Shown here: piece after piece, positions 24,501-34,797 of the stretch | How the letters are laid out: each line of letters begins with the position of its first letter | Position numbering within the stretch: the first letter of the stretch is position 1 | From: Branchiostoma lanceolatum | Taxonomy: Eukaryota; Chordata; Leptocardii; Amphioxiformes; Branchiostomatidae | DNA: 64,000 nt | Direction of reading: 5' to 3' | NCBI RefSeq assembly: GCF_035083965.1 | Contig: NC_089738.1 | Coordinates: 13,170,734-13,234,733 of the forward strand | Position numbers and translations under genes: made by a program | The notes under the pieces: model-generated | Told to the model about the DNA's origin: nothing | The model's database searches: none | What the model saw: the letters and a program-made list of their open reading frames with translations, nothing else

Positions 24501-27500
24501 GTCGTCCATGTCAGTTATATCACGGCCGGTTATACTGTTTAATTTTCGGGAAACTTGTTTGATTTCTTAAAACAGACTGGATTAGCCGTTTGGGACGTAC
24601 CAAAGAACACAAAGGTAGCCGGGACATGTGGGAACGACACGGCGTCCCTGCAGCTGGTGTTCGACGGAGGCCTGACCAACCTCACCGTGGTCTTCGTCTC
24701 CACTAAAGGGTGGAACGACCTTGCGGACGTTGACACAGACATCGGCTTTAAGGCATCTGAGATGGTTCTTGAATATATGGAAACTGAGGCTCGCTTTCCC
24801 GACAGTGTTGACAATGGTAAGAACTTCAGTGAATGGACACGGCATTGTACATTCATTTTTGAGCTTAATTGAAATCAACGCTAGATATTGATATCATTGC
24901 TTATCTCCAAGCAGATGTAAGGACACGGCCAGTTTAAGCGTATTACGAGTTTCTTTGTGGTATTTTGTATGTCTTCTGAGTAGTGCATCCTTCTAACGAC
25001 TTGCCACAAAAACACGTATAAAACACTGAGACAGAGCCGCATCCTACATCTGCTCAGAGGTCAATCATTGTAGGATCTAGAATACATAGCACCCCGACGA
25101 TAAATGCATTGTACCAACAACCACATTAGCATTGCCTCCGTGAAAACGGAGGTATTGTAATCACAATCAGTTGGTGTGTTTTTACAGTTGCAGCCTGCCA
25201 GAAGGTGGAAATGATGTAATAGGATACTTGGAGAGGTCGTTTGGGGTTTGTTTCAGAGCTGGTTGTCAGACTTAGTCATATACAACATTTTCTCCCGTCA
25301 AATATCTTAGGAACGAGCCACACCACTGAGAAGAAAAACCTGACGACTTTCCGGGGTTCGTCCGGAAAGTCGTACAAGTGTAACGCCCGGCAGTCGGTGG
25401 AACTGAACGATGACGTCACGCTGCTGTTTGAAGATGTCCAACTTCAGCCGTTTCAGGTGAAGGGCGGCCATTTTGACCCTGGTGAGTTTTTTGTCTGACT
25501 TGATATCACCAATTTCAATTATTGATCAATAGGTTAAGGTTGAATAGATGGTTAGTAGACATCTCAAGAAGAAACCTATACTAAGTCTCTCTCTATATAT
25601 GAATGATAGATTAAATGCAAAAAAATTGTAAGGATATAGTGCATGGTAACTTCAGGGAATGAAACTATCTTAGAGAGTTAGACAGTTTCTTAATATGTAC
25701 TGTCCTGTATCTACAATACAGAGATTTGCAACACTACGTTCTTTTATCCATTGTGAAATTCTGATATGGAAGACGATAGCCATGTATACTAGAAATACTA
25801 GTTGACAGAAATGTGTGAACGCCAGGTGTCGAACAATCGTAAAATAGATTTCGCTTTTCGCGAACCTGTAAGATTGTTATATCTTACTTCTCCCCCCCCC
25901 CCCACCCCCCAGTGGAAGAGTGTTCAGCAGATAAGCAGACCACCCCAGAGCCAGGCAACACCACCACACCCATGACTACCATGGCAACCGTTCCCCCGCC
26001 ACGCCCAGGTCATGACCCCAGCATGTTGAACTTCACGCTGACGGACGACAACGACAAGATCTGCTTCATGGCGGTCATGGGTTTGCAGATAGAGGTCAAC
26101 TACATTGCTCAGGACAGCAAGGTACATGCGTCGATAGATTAATCGATTACATTGTTTGTGAACTAGTTTTTGTATTCTCAAAGTTCGAATACATTACGTG
26201 AACTTCTTACATGTGTATACTTGAGAATTGTTACTTCCGGAAAGGAGGTTCACCTCCGAGCGGGGTACTGTTTTTGGTTGTGTTTGTGTATCGCACCGAT
26301 AACTCAAGATCCTTTTGATGGATTTGTATGAATTTTGGTTTATGTGTGTGGGTCCCGAGCAAACATGGCCGATTTTGGGGGCCTCGGTAGTATTTTCAGA
26401 ACAGCAGGCCGACGCCCCCGTCCTGAAAGTAGTGTGGTAAAGTCCATAGACAGCTGGTTTGCTCGACGATGTTAATTTCCTCGATTTGGGACACAGGGTT
26501 TTCTTGGGACATTTTGAGTATCAACCGTTCTAGCACATGATAAGGTTTTGGCTATGGCACAAGTTACGATATTGACAAAAACACGTTGAATGTTTTGCAC
26601 GGTTTAACAGAACACTACTGCCCGTTGGAATGTACCCAAGAACGTCAATGTCACCGGGAAGTGTTCCAACACTACAACTACCTTGACCTTGACATTTGAT
26701 GGTGGACTCACAGTCGTGATGATGACCTTCAAGAACCAGAGTGGGAAGGGCGGCTCGGTTAACAAGTTCATGGTTTCTGACATCGACTTTCGTTACATGA
26801 AGGACAAGTCTCACTTTCCCGATGCCCAACCTGCGGAACTCGGTAAGAAAGTACATGTAATCTCCAAGCAGATCTATCGGTGGCAAGGCAGTATCAAAAG
26901 TGCCGACGAGTATCCAAAGCCCTTTTGAATACTGGTTGGCCCTTTTGATACTGCCTTGCCACCGATAGATCTCCTGGGAGATAAGTAAACAGGTTAAAGT
27001 GACAGATTGTGTTAATTTTTTTACCTCCATGAAAATGGAGGTATTGTAAACAGTTGGTGTGTTTGTTTGTTTGTTTGTAACAACATTTATTCCGTGTGCG
27101 TGCATGCAGGTAAGAACGTTAGCGTCTCGCAACACAACCTGACGGTCTTCAAGGGGGAACTGGGTAGCTCCTACCTCTGCAAAGTGGGCAAAAACATCAC
27201 TCTGAACCAAAACGTCACTTTAAGAGCCATTAAAGTCCATGTGCAGCCATTTGGCCTGAAAAACAACAAGTTCAACGAAGGTTTGTATCAGTGGTCATTG
27301 TTCCTTGTTCCATTTGTCTTGCGTATGTTTCTTGTGTGTTGGTTGACCAGATATGCCTTAGACACATACAGAACGGTGTAATAAACCTGTCATCTTTATG
27401 ATATTGAGATGTTCAAACTAAGGAACTGTTGGAAACCCCGAATACACGAAAATCTCTATTTCAGCTGAAGTGTGTGAAGCGGATAATGACGTCACCACCC

Positions 27501-27604
27501 TCCGTCCAATCATCGTCGGCTGTGCGATCGCGGGGATAGACGTGTTGATGCTGATGTATTATGGGATAGGTCGGCGCATGCGGAGGAACAAAGACACTCG
27601 ATAA
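21577..27604 (+). CDS. Three-domain LAMP-like membrane protein without the Tyr sorting motif
   Basis: LAMP family paralogue of the 4617-11513 gene. Exons: 21577-21634, 22208-22344, 22601-22802, 23272-23436, 23791-23996, 24576-24816, 25311-25481, 25913-26121, 26611-26842, 27110-27280, 27465-27604, giving 643 residues. Intron phases repeat 1-0-1 through each domain exactly as in the first gene. After a signal peptide (MAWLVCLTILALSSFVHV) come three luminal domains, each with the four LAMP Cys (NTC/GSC/YMC/EEC; KVC/GTC/YKC/EEC; KIC/GKC/YLC/EVC). Domain 1 has one extra Cys (FPDCKD). Thr/Pro hinges precede domains 2 and 3. The final exon has a membrane span containing an Asp (AGIDVLMLMYYG) and a tail RRMRRNKDTR with no GY-x-x-hydrophobic signal. 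Lysosomal sorting is therefore doubtful; it may stay on the surface or pair with a partner. Confidence 0.9.
22990..23265. repeat. Diverged direct repeat in intron 3 of the three-domain LAMP
   Basis: Two stretches share GGGCTCCG-or-TGCTCCGCC, an ACAATAC-GTGCAC block, CTACGGCCTC and AAGCTATGGGAC in the same order, about 140 bp apart. Probably a tandemly copied dispersed repeat. Confidence 0.4.
24045..24236. repeat. MITE, family A
   Basis: GGAGAGGCTCTAATAAACC-GGCTGAGGTTTCCACTTTTG on the left pairs with AAAAGGGGAAACCTCAGCCCGG-TTTATG on the right. Relative of 14241-14400 and 41120-41196. It sits in intron 5 of the three-domain LAMP. Confidence 0.75.
24903..25060. repeat. MITE, family B (ATCTCCAAGCAGAT ends)
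   Basis: Left end ATCTCCAAGCAGATGTAAGG is answered on the right by CCTACATCTGCTCAGAG. In intron 6 of the three-domain LAMP. Fragments of the same end occur at 363-381, 881-900, 26860 and 53628-53645. Confidence 0.65.
25134..25186. repeat. Dispersed repeat start (CCTCCGTGAAAACGGAGG hairpin)
   Basis: A small hairpin CCTCCGTGAAAACGGAGG followed by TATTGT and CAGTTGGTGTGTTT. A second copy with the same order stands at 27024-27078 before the equivalent exon of the next LAMP domain. Confidence 0.5.
26240..26430. repeat. Probable fragment of a dispersed repeat
   Basis: Begins with GGAGGTTCACCTCCG and continues with a T/G-rich run and GATAACTCAAGATCC..TTGATGGATTTGTATGAATTTTGG. The style matches the hairpin-headed repeats at 25134 and 27024. 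No coding signal. Weak call. Confidence 0.3.
26860..26982. repeat. MITE, family B, complete with both ends
   Basis: ATCTATCGGTGGCAAGGCAG-TATCAAAAG on the left has an almost perfect inverse on the right, bounded by ATCTCC and GGAGAT. About 123 bp, in intron 9 of the three-domain LAMP, just after the exon 9 donor. Confidence 0.85.
27024..27078. repeat. Dispersed repeat start, second copy
   Basis: CCTCCATGAAAATGGAGG, TATTGT, CAGTTGGTGTG and a TTTG run, directly before exon 10 of the three-domain LAMP. Pairs with 25134-25186. Confidence 0.5.
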
Positions 27605-29269
27605 GAATGCGATTTTGCATGGTGTTATAACTAGAACTATAACATCTTCTCTCAAAAATGTGCTAATAATATTTAAGATCCAATTCTTTTCTTGATCACA
27701 TGCAAAAAATGGTCAGTATCGTTAGCTATCGAGTATCGAGTTTTGTACCCTATCATCATGGCCTAAGGATCCCTTAGTATCATTGTCTGAGACAAGCTGG
27801 GTGACTACTTGTAATATAATTTCCTATGAAATTTAAAAACAATTCCTATATGTGAATTAAAATTGACTATTATGCCATATCCTTTGAAATTTTCATTTTG
27901 TTCAAGTGCAATATGTATTACAAGTGGCAAGGCAATCTTTTTTGTTGCTATCGAATTTGTTCTTATCTTTTATCTAATCATTAGAAGCTTACTAGGTTCA
28001 AATCTTAGACTGCAACAACACGTTAATACTTTTTTCACAAGTAATTCGTTAATTGGTTAAATGTTGCCATCATATAACATAGACAGGCAGTAATCTGCAT
28101 GTGTTTGGCACTGTGTGTGACGATGAGGACCAGATTTTGATTGTATACCGACATGTATTGTAAATACATGTATAGGACAGTGCGGAAGAAAGTACCAACG
28201 TGTTAGAAATCGCACCAAATGTTGTACAAGTATGCCCCATACTACATAATCTGTTATAGAGTAGAAGACTCTTCAAACCAAGTAAGTTGTTAATATCTTA
28301 CACCATTGTTGCACAATGAAATTATTGTAAAAGTCGTTTTTGGTCGCTATTATTGGAACGTGAGAAAAAAAAACTTGGGTTGTACATTTCTGAAATAGCG
28401 GTGAATTGTCGTTATCATTAAAAATCATGAAAAAATTACATTCTGCCTCTTGTAGCTTACTGACTGACCATAAGACGGCTGCACCGTTACTACTGGCGAC
28501 TCAGGGTAATATTCAGACAGATGATGTGTACGTGCACGTACTTTGCAATCGGGAGGTTCTGACCCTTTTAACGTCAAGGTCTTGTGGCTTCTACGACTAC
28601 AGTCTAAGAGATTACAAACAACAACCAAGGCCATGTGTTTGAGCTGGCTGACTTCATCGGCCTGACTCAGGACATCAACCCGATTGTGCAGGCTGTCTGC
28701 AACGCTTGATATATGGCGACTCAGAGATATAATATATTGTTCTGTAGGGCTTGGACGCTTGGTTGTTGGGGCATTTAGCAAGAGATTCTTTGTTTTGCCG
28801 CTATTTACCATAATAATAAAAGTCTAGGAGCTGTATTTAAGAGTTATGCGTATACAAGACTTATGTAATCTCCGTTGATGAATTTTTGCATTGCATAACT
28901 TAAGAAAGCTCTATCGTGTGACGAAATAGTTACAGTCTTTTTTTTCATTTTAGCCAGAAATGTATACTTTCAGCGCCATTAACGTCAAAGCACACGAAAT
29001 CATGTGGTATTTGCGCCAGATATTTTTCAAATTTAAAGGACACGTTTATTTCTTACTGTTATAAGTTCAAATCTGACTTTTCCTTTGTGAACTACCTTTC
29101 GTCGATTCGAACTAAATCTTTGGTTGCTAACATAACTAAACTTGTTGATTACTGTGACTGTGCTGTCTGCAGTTTTGTTTGTTTGAAAACCTGAATAAAA
29201 AGACATAAGTAAACTTAGAATTAGCTCATATTATTTTATGATAGAAAAAGGTAGTTACAAAAATATACA
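27605..29269. other. 3' UTR or flank of the three-domain LAMP
   Basis: No supported exon. AATAAA at 28815-28820 is a possible poly(A) signal. The rest is AT-rich and featureless to my reading. Confidence 0.4.
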
Positions 29270-29540
29270 TGTACCATGGTACAAGCCACTCAAAGACGTT
29301 GCCCTATGTGTCAAGAACATGTTGAAGATGAAGTCCACTTTCTATTGACATGTCCCACTTAAATAAAAAAAACTACACAAGCTCATGAATATTATCACTA
29401 GTAAAAGCAACAATCTTATCCAAGACGAGTACAGGGACTTTTAATTTACTTATGCTATGTCCTGACTCCATTTCCATATATCTAACGTTACGGGCAATAC
29501 TGTTTGCTATTGAATGTTTTGCAATAAAAGCAGCGGCCAT
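29270..29540 (+). mobile_element. LINE remnant, 3' end of the reverse transcriptase ORF
   Basis: In frame from about 29275 the text reads QATQRRCPMCQEHVEDEVHF, then LLTCPT and a stop. C-x2-C followed by VEDExHFLxxCP is the Cys-rich motif that closes ORF2 in several non-LTR retrotransposon clades. Related decayed coding text (MNIITSKSNNLIQDEYRDF) follows in another frame. No reverse transcriptase core is present, so this is a 5'-truncated, decayed copy. Confidence 0.7.
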
Positions 29541-29642
29541 GGCAGGAGACGATGCCCCCAAAGATGCCTAAAGCTGTAAAAAAGACCGGTAGATTCCCAT
29601 GGCTTTGCTGTAGATGAACTGCATTGGTCTGAAAGTCCGTTA

Positions 29643-32228
29643 TCAAATGTTGTGATTGGCCAGTTGCGCAGCACGTCTCTGCGGCCTCATCAGGTCTATC
29701 TTCCGGAACAGTTCGTCAGGAGTCGGCCGCTTCGAAGGGTCGACTATCCAGCAGGACCTGATGATGCGGTACACCGACATCGGACAATTCTCCGGCTGTT
29801 GCAGACGAACCCCTTTCCTCAGCAGCTCCAACATTGTGCAGACGTCGGGGTGCTTCGGACCGCCAGCATAGCGCGGCTCCTCACCAAAGCTAGCGATCTC
29901 CCACAGCAGCACGCCGTACGACCACACGTCACTCTCACACGTGTACACCCCGTCCCGTAACGACTCCACGGCCATCCACTTCAGCGGCAACAGATCCTCC
30001 TCCCCGCCTTGGTTGGAGCGTTTGTACGCCGAAGACACGTAAACGTCACGCGACAGCCCGAAATCCGCGATCTTGGCCACCTTCCTGTCGCTGATGACGA
30101 CATTGCGAGCTGCGATGTCCCGGTGCACGATCTTCAGACGTGCCAGCTCCGATAACCCACTGGCAACGTCACAGGCAAACCCAAGGCGTTCTAACAGTTT
30201 ACTATTCCCCGTGGTCTTGCGTTGTTCACGCAGACTCCACAGGTACCGCCGCAGTTCTTCATTGCTCGCGTACTCTACCAAGATGTACTGAGGCTCAGAC
30301 ATAGTCACGACGCCATAAAGCCTCACCACATTCGGGTGTCCCTCTTTGTCCTCGTGGATCCTGGTGAGGATGGTCATTTCGCGGCGAAAGTCGCGGACAG
30401 CCGACGCTGTCATGCGGTCAGGCCGGATACTTTTAGCGGCGACCAAAACCTCGTAGCCTTCGGGCACGCGCAGTCTTCCCCGCACGACATGGCCGAACTC
30501 TCCCTCGCCGATCATGTTTTCGAAACGAATGTTCTCTTTTTCTACCTCCCATGATGAAAGAGTTTCTATGAAGGAAGTCATTTCCAAGTCCACAGTTGAG
30601 TGTTCTGGTGTTCTTTGACGGCGGCGAGCCACTCTCACCAGGATACCAGCCACGATACAACCGATTATAGCAATGCCAATGGTCGGGATAACGGACGCCA
30701 ACACTACAACAACGACTTCATTCTTGTGCATCTGGTCACACCTGTTTCCATGACGACCAGGAGGACACAGACAGCCCTCCCACCTGTCACACGTCCCTCC
30801 GTACTGACAGTCACACACTCGGCTGCAAACTTCTCCATAATAGTTAGGTCGGCATTCAGTAGCGTTCAGAATGAAAGTCGCTCTAAAGAGTTGACCATCT
30901 TCCGCCTGTACCATACAGCTGTATCTGCCGTTAGCTGATTCTAGGATCGGCTGAAAGCTGATGGAACTGTTCTGTACCGCCCCTTCTTCGATGACTTTTG
31001 TGTCGTTATATCCTTTTCCTGCTTGATAAGCCCACGTCATATTTGCTACCTGGATGTGTGGAGCCAGGCAGGTCAATGTCAAATTGGTAGCGATGTATTT
31101 TATAACTGAATCGCCAGGTGTCTCTACGATGACGACCTCAGGCCAGGGAATATCACATACCCGCCCCCTCCAGCCCGGACGGCACTCACAGGCACCGTTA
31201 TAGCCATGGCACCGAGCCCCGTTCTTACAAACACAACCCTTGTCACAGTACATACCGTACCAGCCCTCAGGACATCCTGTAATGTTGTACTCAAATGTCC
31301 ACTCAAACAGATTTATACCCCCAAGAAACGTGACATTAGCTCCACATCGTATCCAGTATGATGGTGTAGACCATATCTGATTGAACTCCACAGCAAAGAC
31401 ATAGCGGGCACTTTCCGTCATTTGGAACTGACCACTTCGTACCCACTGAGGTAAGTCGTCATCGAGAGAAATGTCCAACGCAGTTAACTTCCCTATATTC
31501 TTCCACTCTGCGTCGTGACATTTGAGTTCGACCCTACCTTCTCGAGTTCCTTGAAGTGCGGGGGGTATAAGAGCCTCGTCTGAATATAAGTTCGTTACTC
31601 TAACAACATATCTTAGGGAACAATCGTCTTTGAAGACGAAGTTAGCGGCGTAATGTCTCGGTAAAGGGTACTGAAGATAGTCGGCGAACGACCCAAATTC
31701 ATCTCCGTTAACTGACATGTAAAATCCGTCATCACTGCTGAGTACGGTGTGACTCCCACCAAGATCTCTGTGCGGAAGAACTGGCGTTTCGCACCGTTTG
31801 TTATAAAATGGCGGGTATCCCGGCACGTCCATGACTACGATGACGAGGGTCATTTCGAAAACGGCCTTGCTGCCGATGTTTCTCAGCTCCACCGTCAGGT
31901 TGTACCGCGGGTGTACCTGGTAGTCCAGCGGAGCCGCCACGATCACCGCCAAGTCCTCAGCACGAACCCCAAACCGTCCCGAATCGTCCCCCGTGGTGAT
32001 GTTTACTGACCAAAACGGCCCGTTGCTGTCTTCTGCAGAACTGATGTTGGCAGCAAGAAAATCTATTAGCCGCACCACTGTGCTGCCAAATGGCACATCC
32101 TCGGCTATTTTGACATTTTCATTTTCCCCCAAAACGAAAAGGTCGTCCTGGGTGGTAGACTGGAAGCCAGCCAGCAGTTCGGCAAGCAGAAGTACAGTAC
32201 AGGACGAAGCACGCATGCGCAGTGCCAT
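29643..32228 (-). CDS. Intronless receptor tyrosine kinase with cadherin-like, EGF-like and Ig-like ectodomain
   Basis: A single open frame of 861 residues. The start chosen is the ATG at 32228 (MALRMRASS), which opens a signal peptide; the frame is open slightly upstream but without ATG. Order seen: cadherin-like region (EDVPFGSTVVRL, APLDYQ, VIVVMDV), a unique region, an EGF-like Cys cluster (CPEGWYGMYC...CECRPGWRGRVC), an Ig-like domain (LTLTC...MTWAY...GRYSC), a second EGF-like cluster, a membrane span near 505-532, and a tyrosine kinase at 567-849. Kinase motifs are complete: GEGEFG, VAAK (Lys599), Glu617, HRDIAARN, DFG, and PLKWMAVESL, the tyrosine-kinase form of the APE segment. HRDIAARN marks it as a non-Src-type tyrosine kinase. 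EGF/Ig use resembles Tie receptors, but the cadherin-like part and order do not. Lack of introns suggests origin by retroposition. Confidence 0.9.
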   Translation of the reverse strand: MALRMRASSCTVLLLAELLAGFQSTTQDDLFVLGENENVKIAEDVPFGSTVVRLIDFLAANISSAEDSNGPFWSVNITTGDDSGRFGVRAEDLAVIVAAPLDYQVHPRYNLTVELRNIGSKAVFEMTLVIVVMDVPGYPPFYNKRCETPVLPHRDLGGSHTVLSSDDGFYMSVNGDEFGSFADYLQYPLPRHYAANFVFKDDCSLRYVVRVTNLYSDEALIPPALQGTREGRVELKCHDAEWKNIGKLTALDISLDDDLPQWVRSGQFQMTESARYVFAVEFNQIWSTPSYWIRCGANVTFLGGINLFEWTFEYNITGCPEGWYGMYCDKGCVCKNGARCHGYNGACECRPGWRGRVCDIPWPEVVIVETPGDSVIKYIATNLTLTCLAPHIQVANMTWAYQAGKGYNDTKVIEEGAVQNSSISFQPILESANGRYSCMVQAEDGQLFRATFILNATECRPNYYGEVCSRVCDCQYGGTCDRWEGCLCPPGRHGNRCDQMHKNEVVVVVLASVIPTIGIAIIGCIVAGILVRVARRRQRTPEHSTVDLEMTSFIETLSSWEVEKENIRFENMIGEGEFGHVVRGRLRVPEGYEVLVAAKSIRPDRMTASAVRDFRREMTILTRIHEDKEGHPNVVRLYGVVTMSEPQYILVEYASNEELRRYLWSLREQRKTTGNSKLLERLGFACDVASGLSELARLKIVHRDIAARNVVISDRKVAKIADFGLSRDVYVSSAYKRSNQGGEEDLLPLKWMAVESLRDGVYTCESDVWSYGVLLWEIASFGEEPRYAGGPKHPDVCTMLELLRKGVRLQQPENCPMSVYRIIRSCWIVDPSKRPTPDELFRKIDLMRPQRRAAQLANHNI

Positions 32229-33794
32229 CTTAGTTTCGTAGAGCAATGGCCCTCTGATGCCACCTTTTCTCTCCTTGTTTCCTGGTCAATTGTTTCATTT
32301 TCTTGTCAGCTACTGTTTTGAGAACGTCACTTCCGTTTTCTCTCCCTGTTTCCTGGTCAGTTCTTTCCCGGCTTTCTTGTCACGTACTCTTTTGTCGACG
32401 CACTATTTCTTCTTGGTGTTTCTCTTTCATCGGGGTCACCTCATCCTTAAGGGTGCTAGACAAAAAACAAAACAACAAAGTTACTTTAACGGCTCTGACG
32501 GCCAACAGAACGCAATGAATGTCAATCTGGGGCAAAAGGGCAGATTACTTTCAACGCGGAAGTTCAAGATTTTGCGGAAGCAAACCTCGGGCCCGAAATC
32601 GATTTTCACCCAAAACACATAGATTCTTACGCTTTTCCGCCATGATGGTATCCAATGTCATTTCGCAGTTGATTATGAGAAATGTGAACTCAGACTTAGA
32701 CCCTCACTTTTTCCCTTGCACTATCTGTGCTCTATCACCGGAATTATACTATAATGGACATTATACTATATGCACCTTTTCAAACCCTGTCTCTTCACAC
32801 GGACTTTAGTTTCCCCCCTTCCTTAATTCCTCAAAGATCTAGAATTGGTAGAGTGACTCAAGGAGGTTAATCATAGGGCTCGTTGAGTAAAGATATCCCC
32901 ACCTGTGAGACAAAATGGACGACAACATTGGAGATCACAGCTTGCAGTGGTGTTGACCTGTCCCGGAGTCACTTCCGTCTGAAATGTCTCCTAACCTCCC
33001 GGTTAAACCGAGGCAAACTAGCCATAGCGTTTCACCTCTGATATGAGAGGCCGCGTCTAAGGTCTACAAACCTTGCTTATGAGTGAAGCAGGCTGTTCCT
33101 GTGACCTTCGACGGTGCAAACATATCTACTCACTAAGCTAGCAGAGGTTGGAGGGGAAGATTGTGACCTTCTTACCATATGCCTCACCAACCCGCAGACG
33201 GAAAACGGGGCATGTGTTAGAATTTTAATCAAAAGGTCACAACGTTCCCGAACAATTGCAACCTCTGCTTGGGGAGGACCGCTTGCTTCCGGCCGGATAG
33301 TCAAATTGCCAAATGTCGGTCTTTTCTAGAACTTTGGGGGAAATGGTGAAAGACTCGCAAGGGGTTTGAAGTTTTAGGTTTAGTTGACTTTGTTGTCGAC
33401 AAGGCGACAATCTAAAATCAAGAAAGATAGCCATATATCTTTGAATATTATATCATTCTTGATTAAAAGACATTTCACAAATCAAACCACAGTGCATGTG
33501 TGCCTTTGAGGTTTTGAACTTCTCCATGTAGGGCTCATTGTCAAGAAATCTATTGATAGAAAAAGAAAAAAAAGACTGTTTCTGAACTTGTCTACTTGTC
33601 GGTATATGGTGACAAGATCTTTATTCGTTAACATTCGGGATGTTTGTTAACGTCTGCCCATATAGTCTGTCATATACTTTGGATGGTCAATGCTATGAGA
33701 TTGAGGGAGATTATGTATCACATCAAGGACCCTATAATGACGTCCGTGATCCCATTGAATGCTATGGATTAACGTTGGTAAAGTTTTAAGAACA
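32229..33794. other. Region between kinase start and right arm
   Basis: Holds the presumed promoter of the kinase gene on the minus strand. Several short frames exist with no motif or splice support. Nothing else recognised. Confidence 0.4.
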
Positions 33795-34387
33795 GAAAAT
33801 CTTTACAAAATTGCCACTTTGAACTTGTACTTTTCCTTTAACGTTTATGACGCCATAGAACAGCCGCATCCTCGGCTCGAACAGCGCATGCGTAGATTGA
33901 CGCACAATAGAACCGGCCATCTCAGAGCTTGTGATCCTGAGGAACTGACGCAATCTTGTGTGCTCCACAAGTTTCGTTATTTTTTGTCTGATTATCGCAT
34001 ATTCTCTGAATACGACGCAAGGTAAGTCACTGTTCTAGGTTAGAGAAGTTATCGCAATGAGAGTCAACTCGAGATTGTACACAGACAATGTTTAAAATTC
34101 CGCTTAACCATTTGGAGATTGTAACGTTTGGAGATTGTAACGTTAAGTACTTCAAGATTTATTATTTTTGTCGAACAAAGTTAGAGAGAGTTCACCAGGT
34201 TTGGAATACGTACGTTGAAGTTATTTTGCCGGATCGCGCGGAGAACTGCTATTAGTTATCGTAGAGTTAGCATTCTAATAGTTTTAAATGGGCTGAAATA
34301 CGTATAGAATCTTGTATCGTGGGCGTATACGTAGCTAGTGGGGTCAGATTGCACTAGGTCCTTTGTTTACAAATATGTAACAAAGAG

Positions 34388-34395
34388 TGACGTCA
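34388..34395. promoter_or_regulatory. CRE-type site TGACGTCA, right-arm promoter
   Basis: Counterpart of 20420-20427, 410 bp upstream of the right-arm start codon. Surrounding bases differ between arms while the 8-mer is identical. Confidence 0.35.
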
Positions 34396-34797
34396 TAATT
34401 TCATAGTTTTGGGGAAGGGAAGCTAAGTTGCCGCGAGGCATGTCGGGAGATTTCCTGAAGAACCACCTCGTGCGCATGCGTCGAATATGGCTTCAACAAA
34501 TCCTGCCGAACGATAAATTTTTCATCGCGATTGTAAACATTTTTGCAAGTTTTGAGGGATAATCAAAGGATACTACAACAGACGTTAACCAGGGGAGGAA
34601 TAAAGGAGCGACATGTGTAATATGGAGAGTAGCGCTGAGTTGATGCAAAACAGACTTGTTGAAGGAGAGACAGTGAACGACTGTGTGAGGTGGGACTGGG
34701 GACAGCATGGGGGAGGGGGGCGAGTTAACACTGGGCTAAAAACTGAACATCTAGAACCAGCAACAGTAATATTTATACCTGCCCAGAAAGAGGAAAG

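Noticed and set aside
30433-32009. Opposite-strand and other-frame open frames over the kinase gene
   Set aside because: Shadows of a long GC-rich coding exon.
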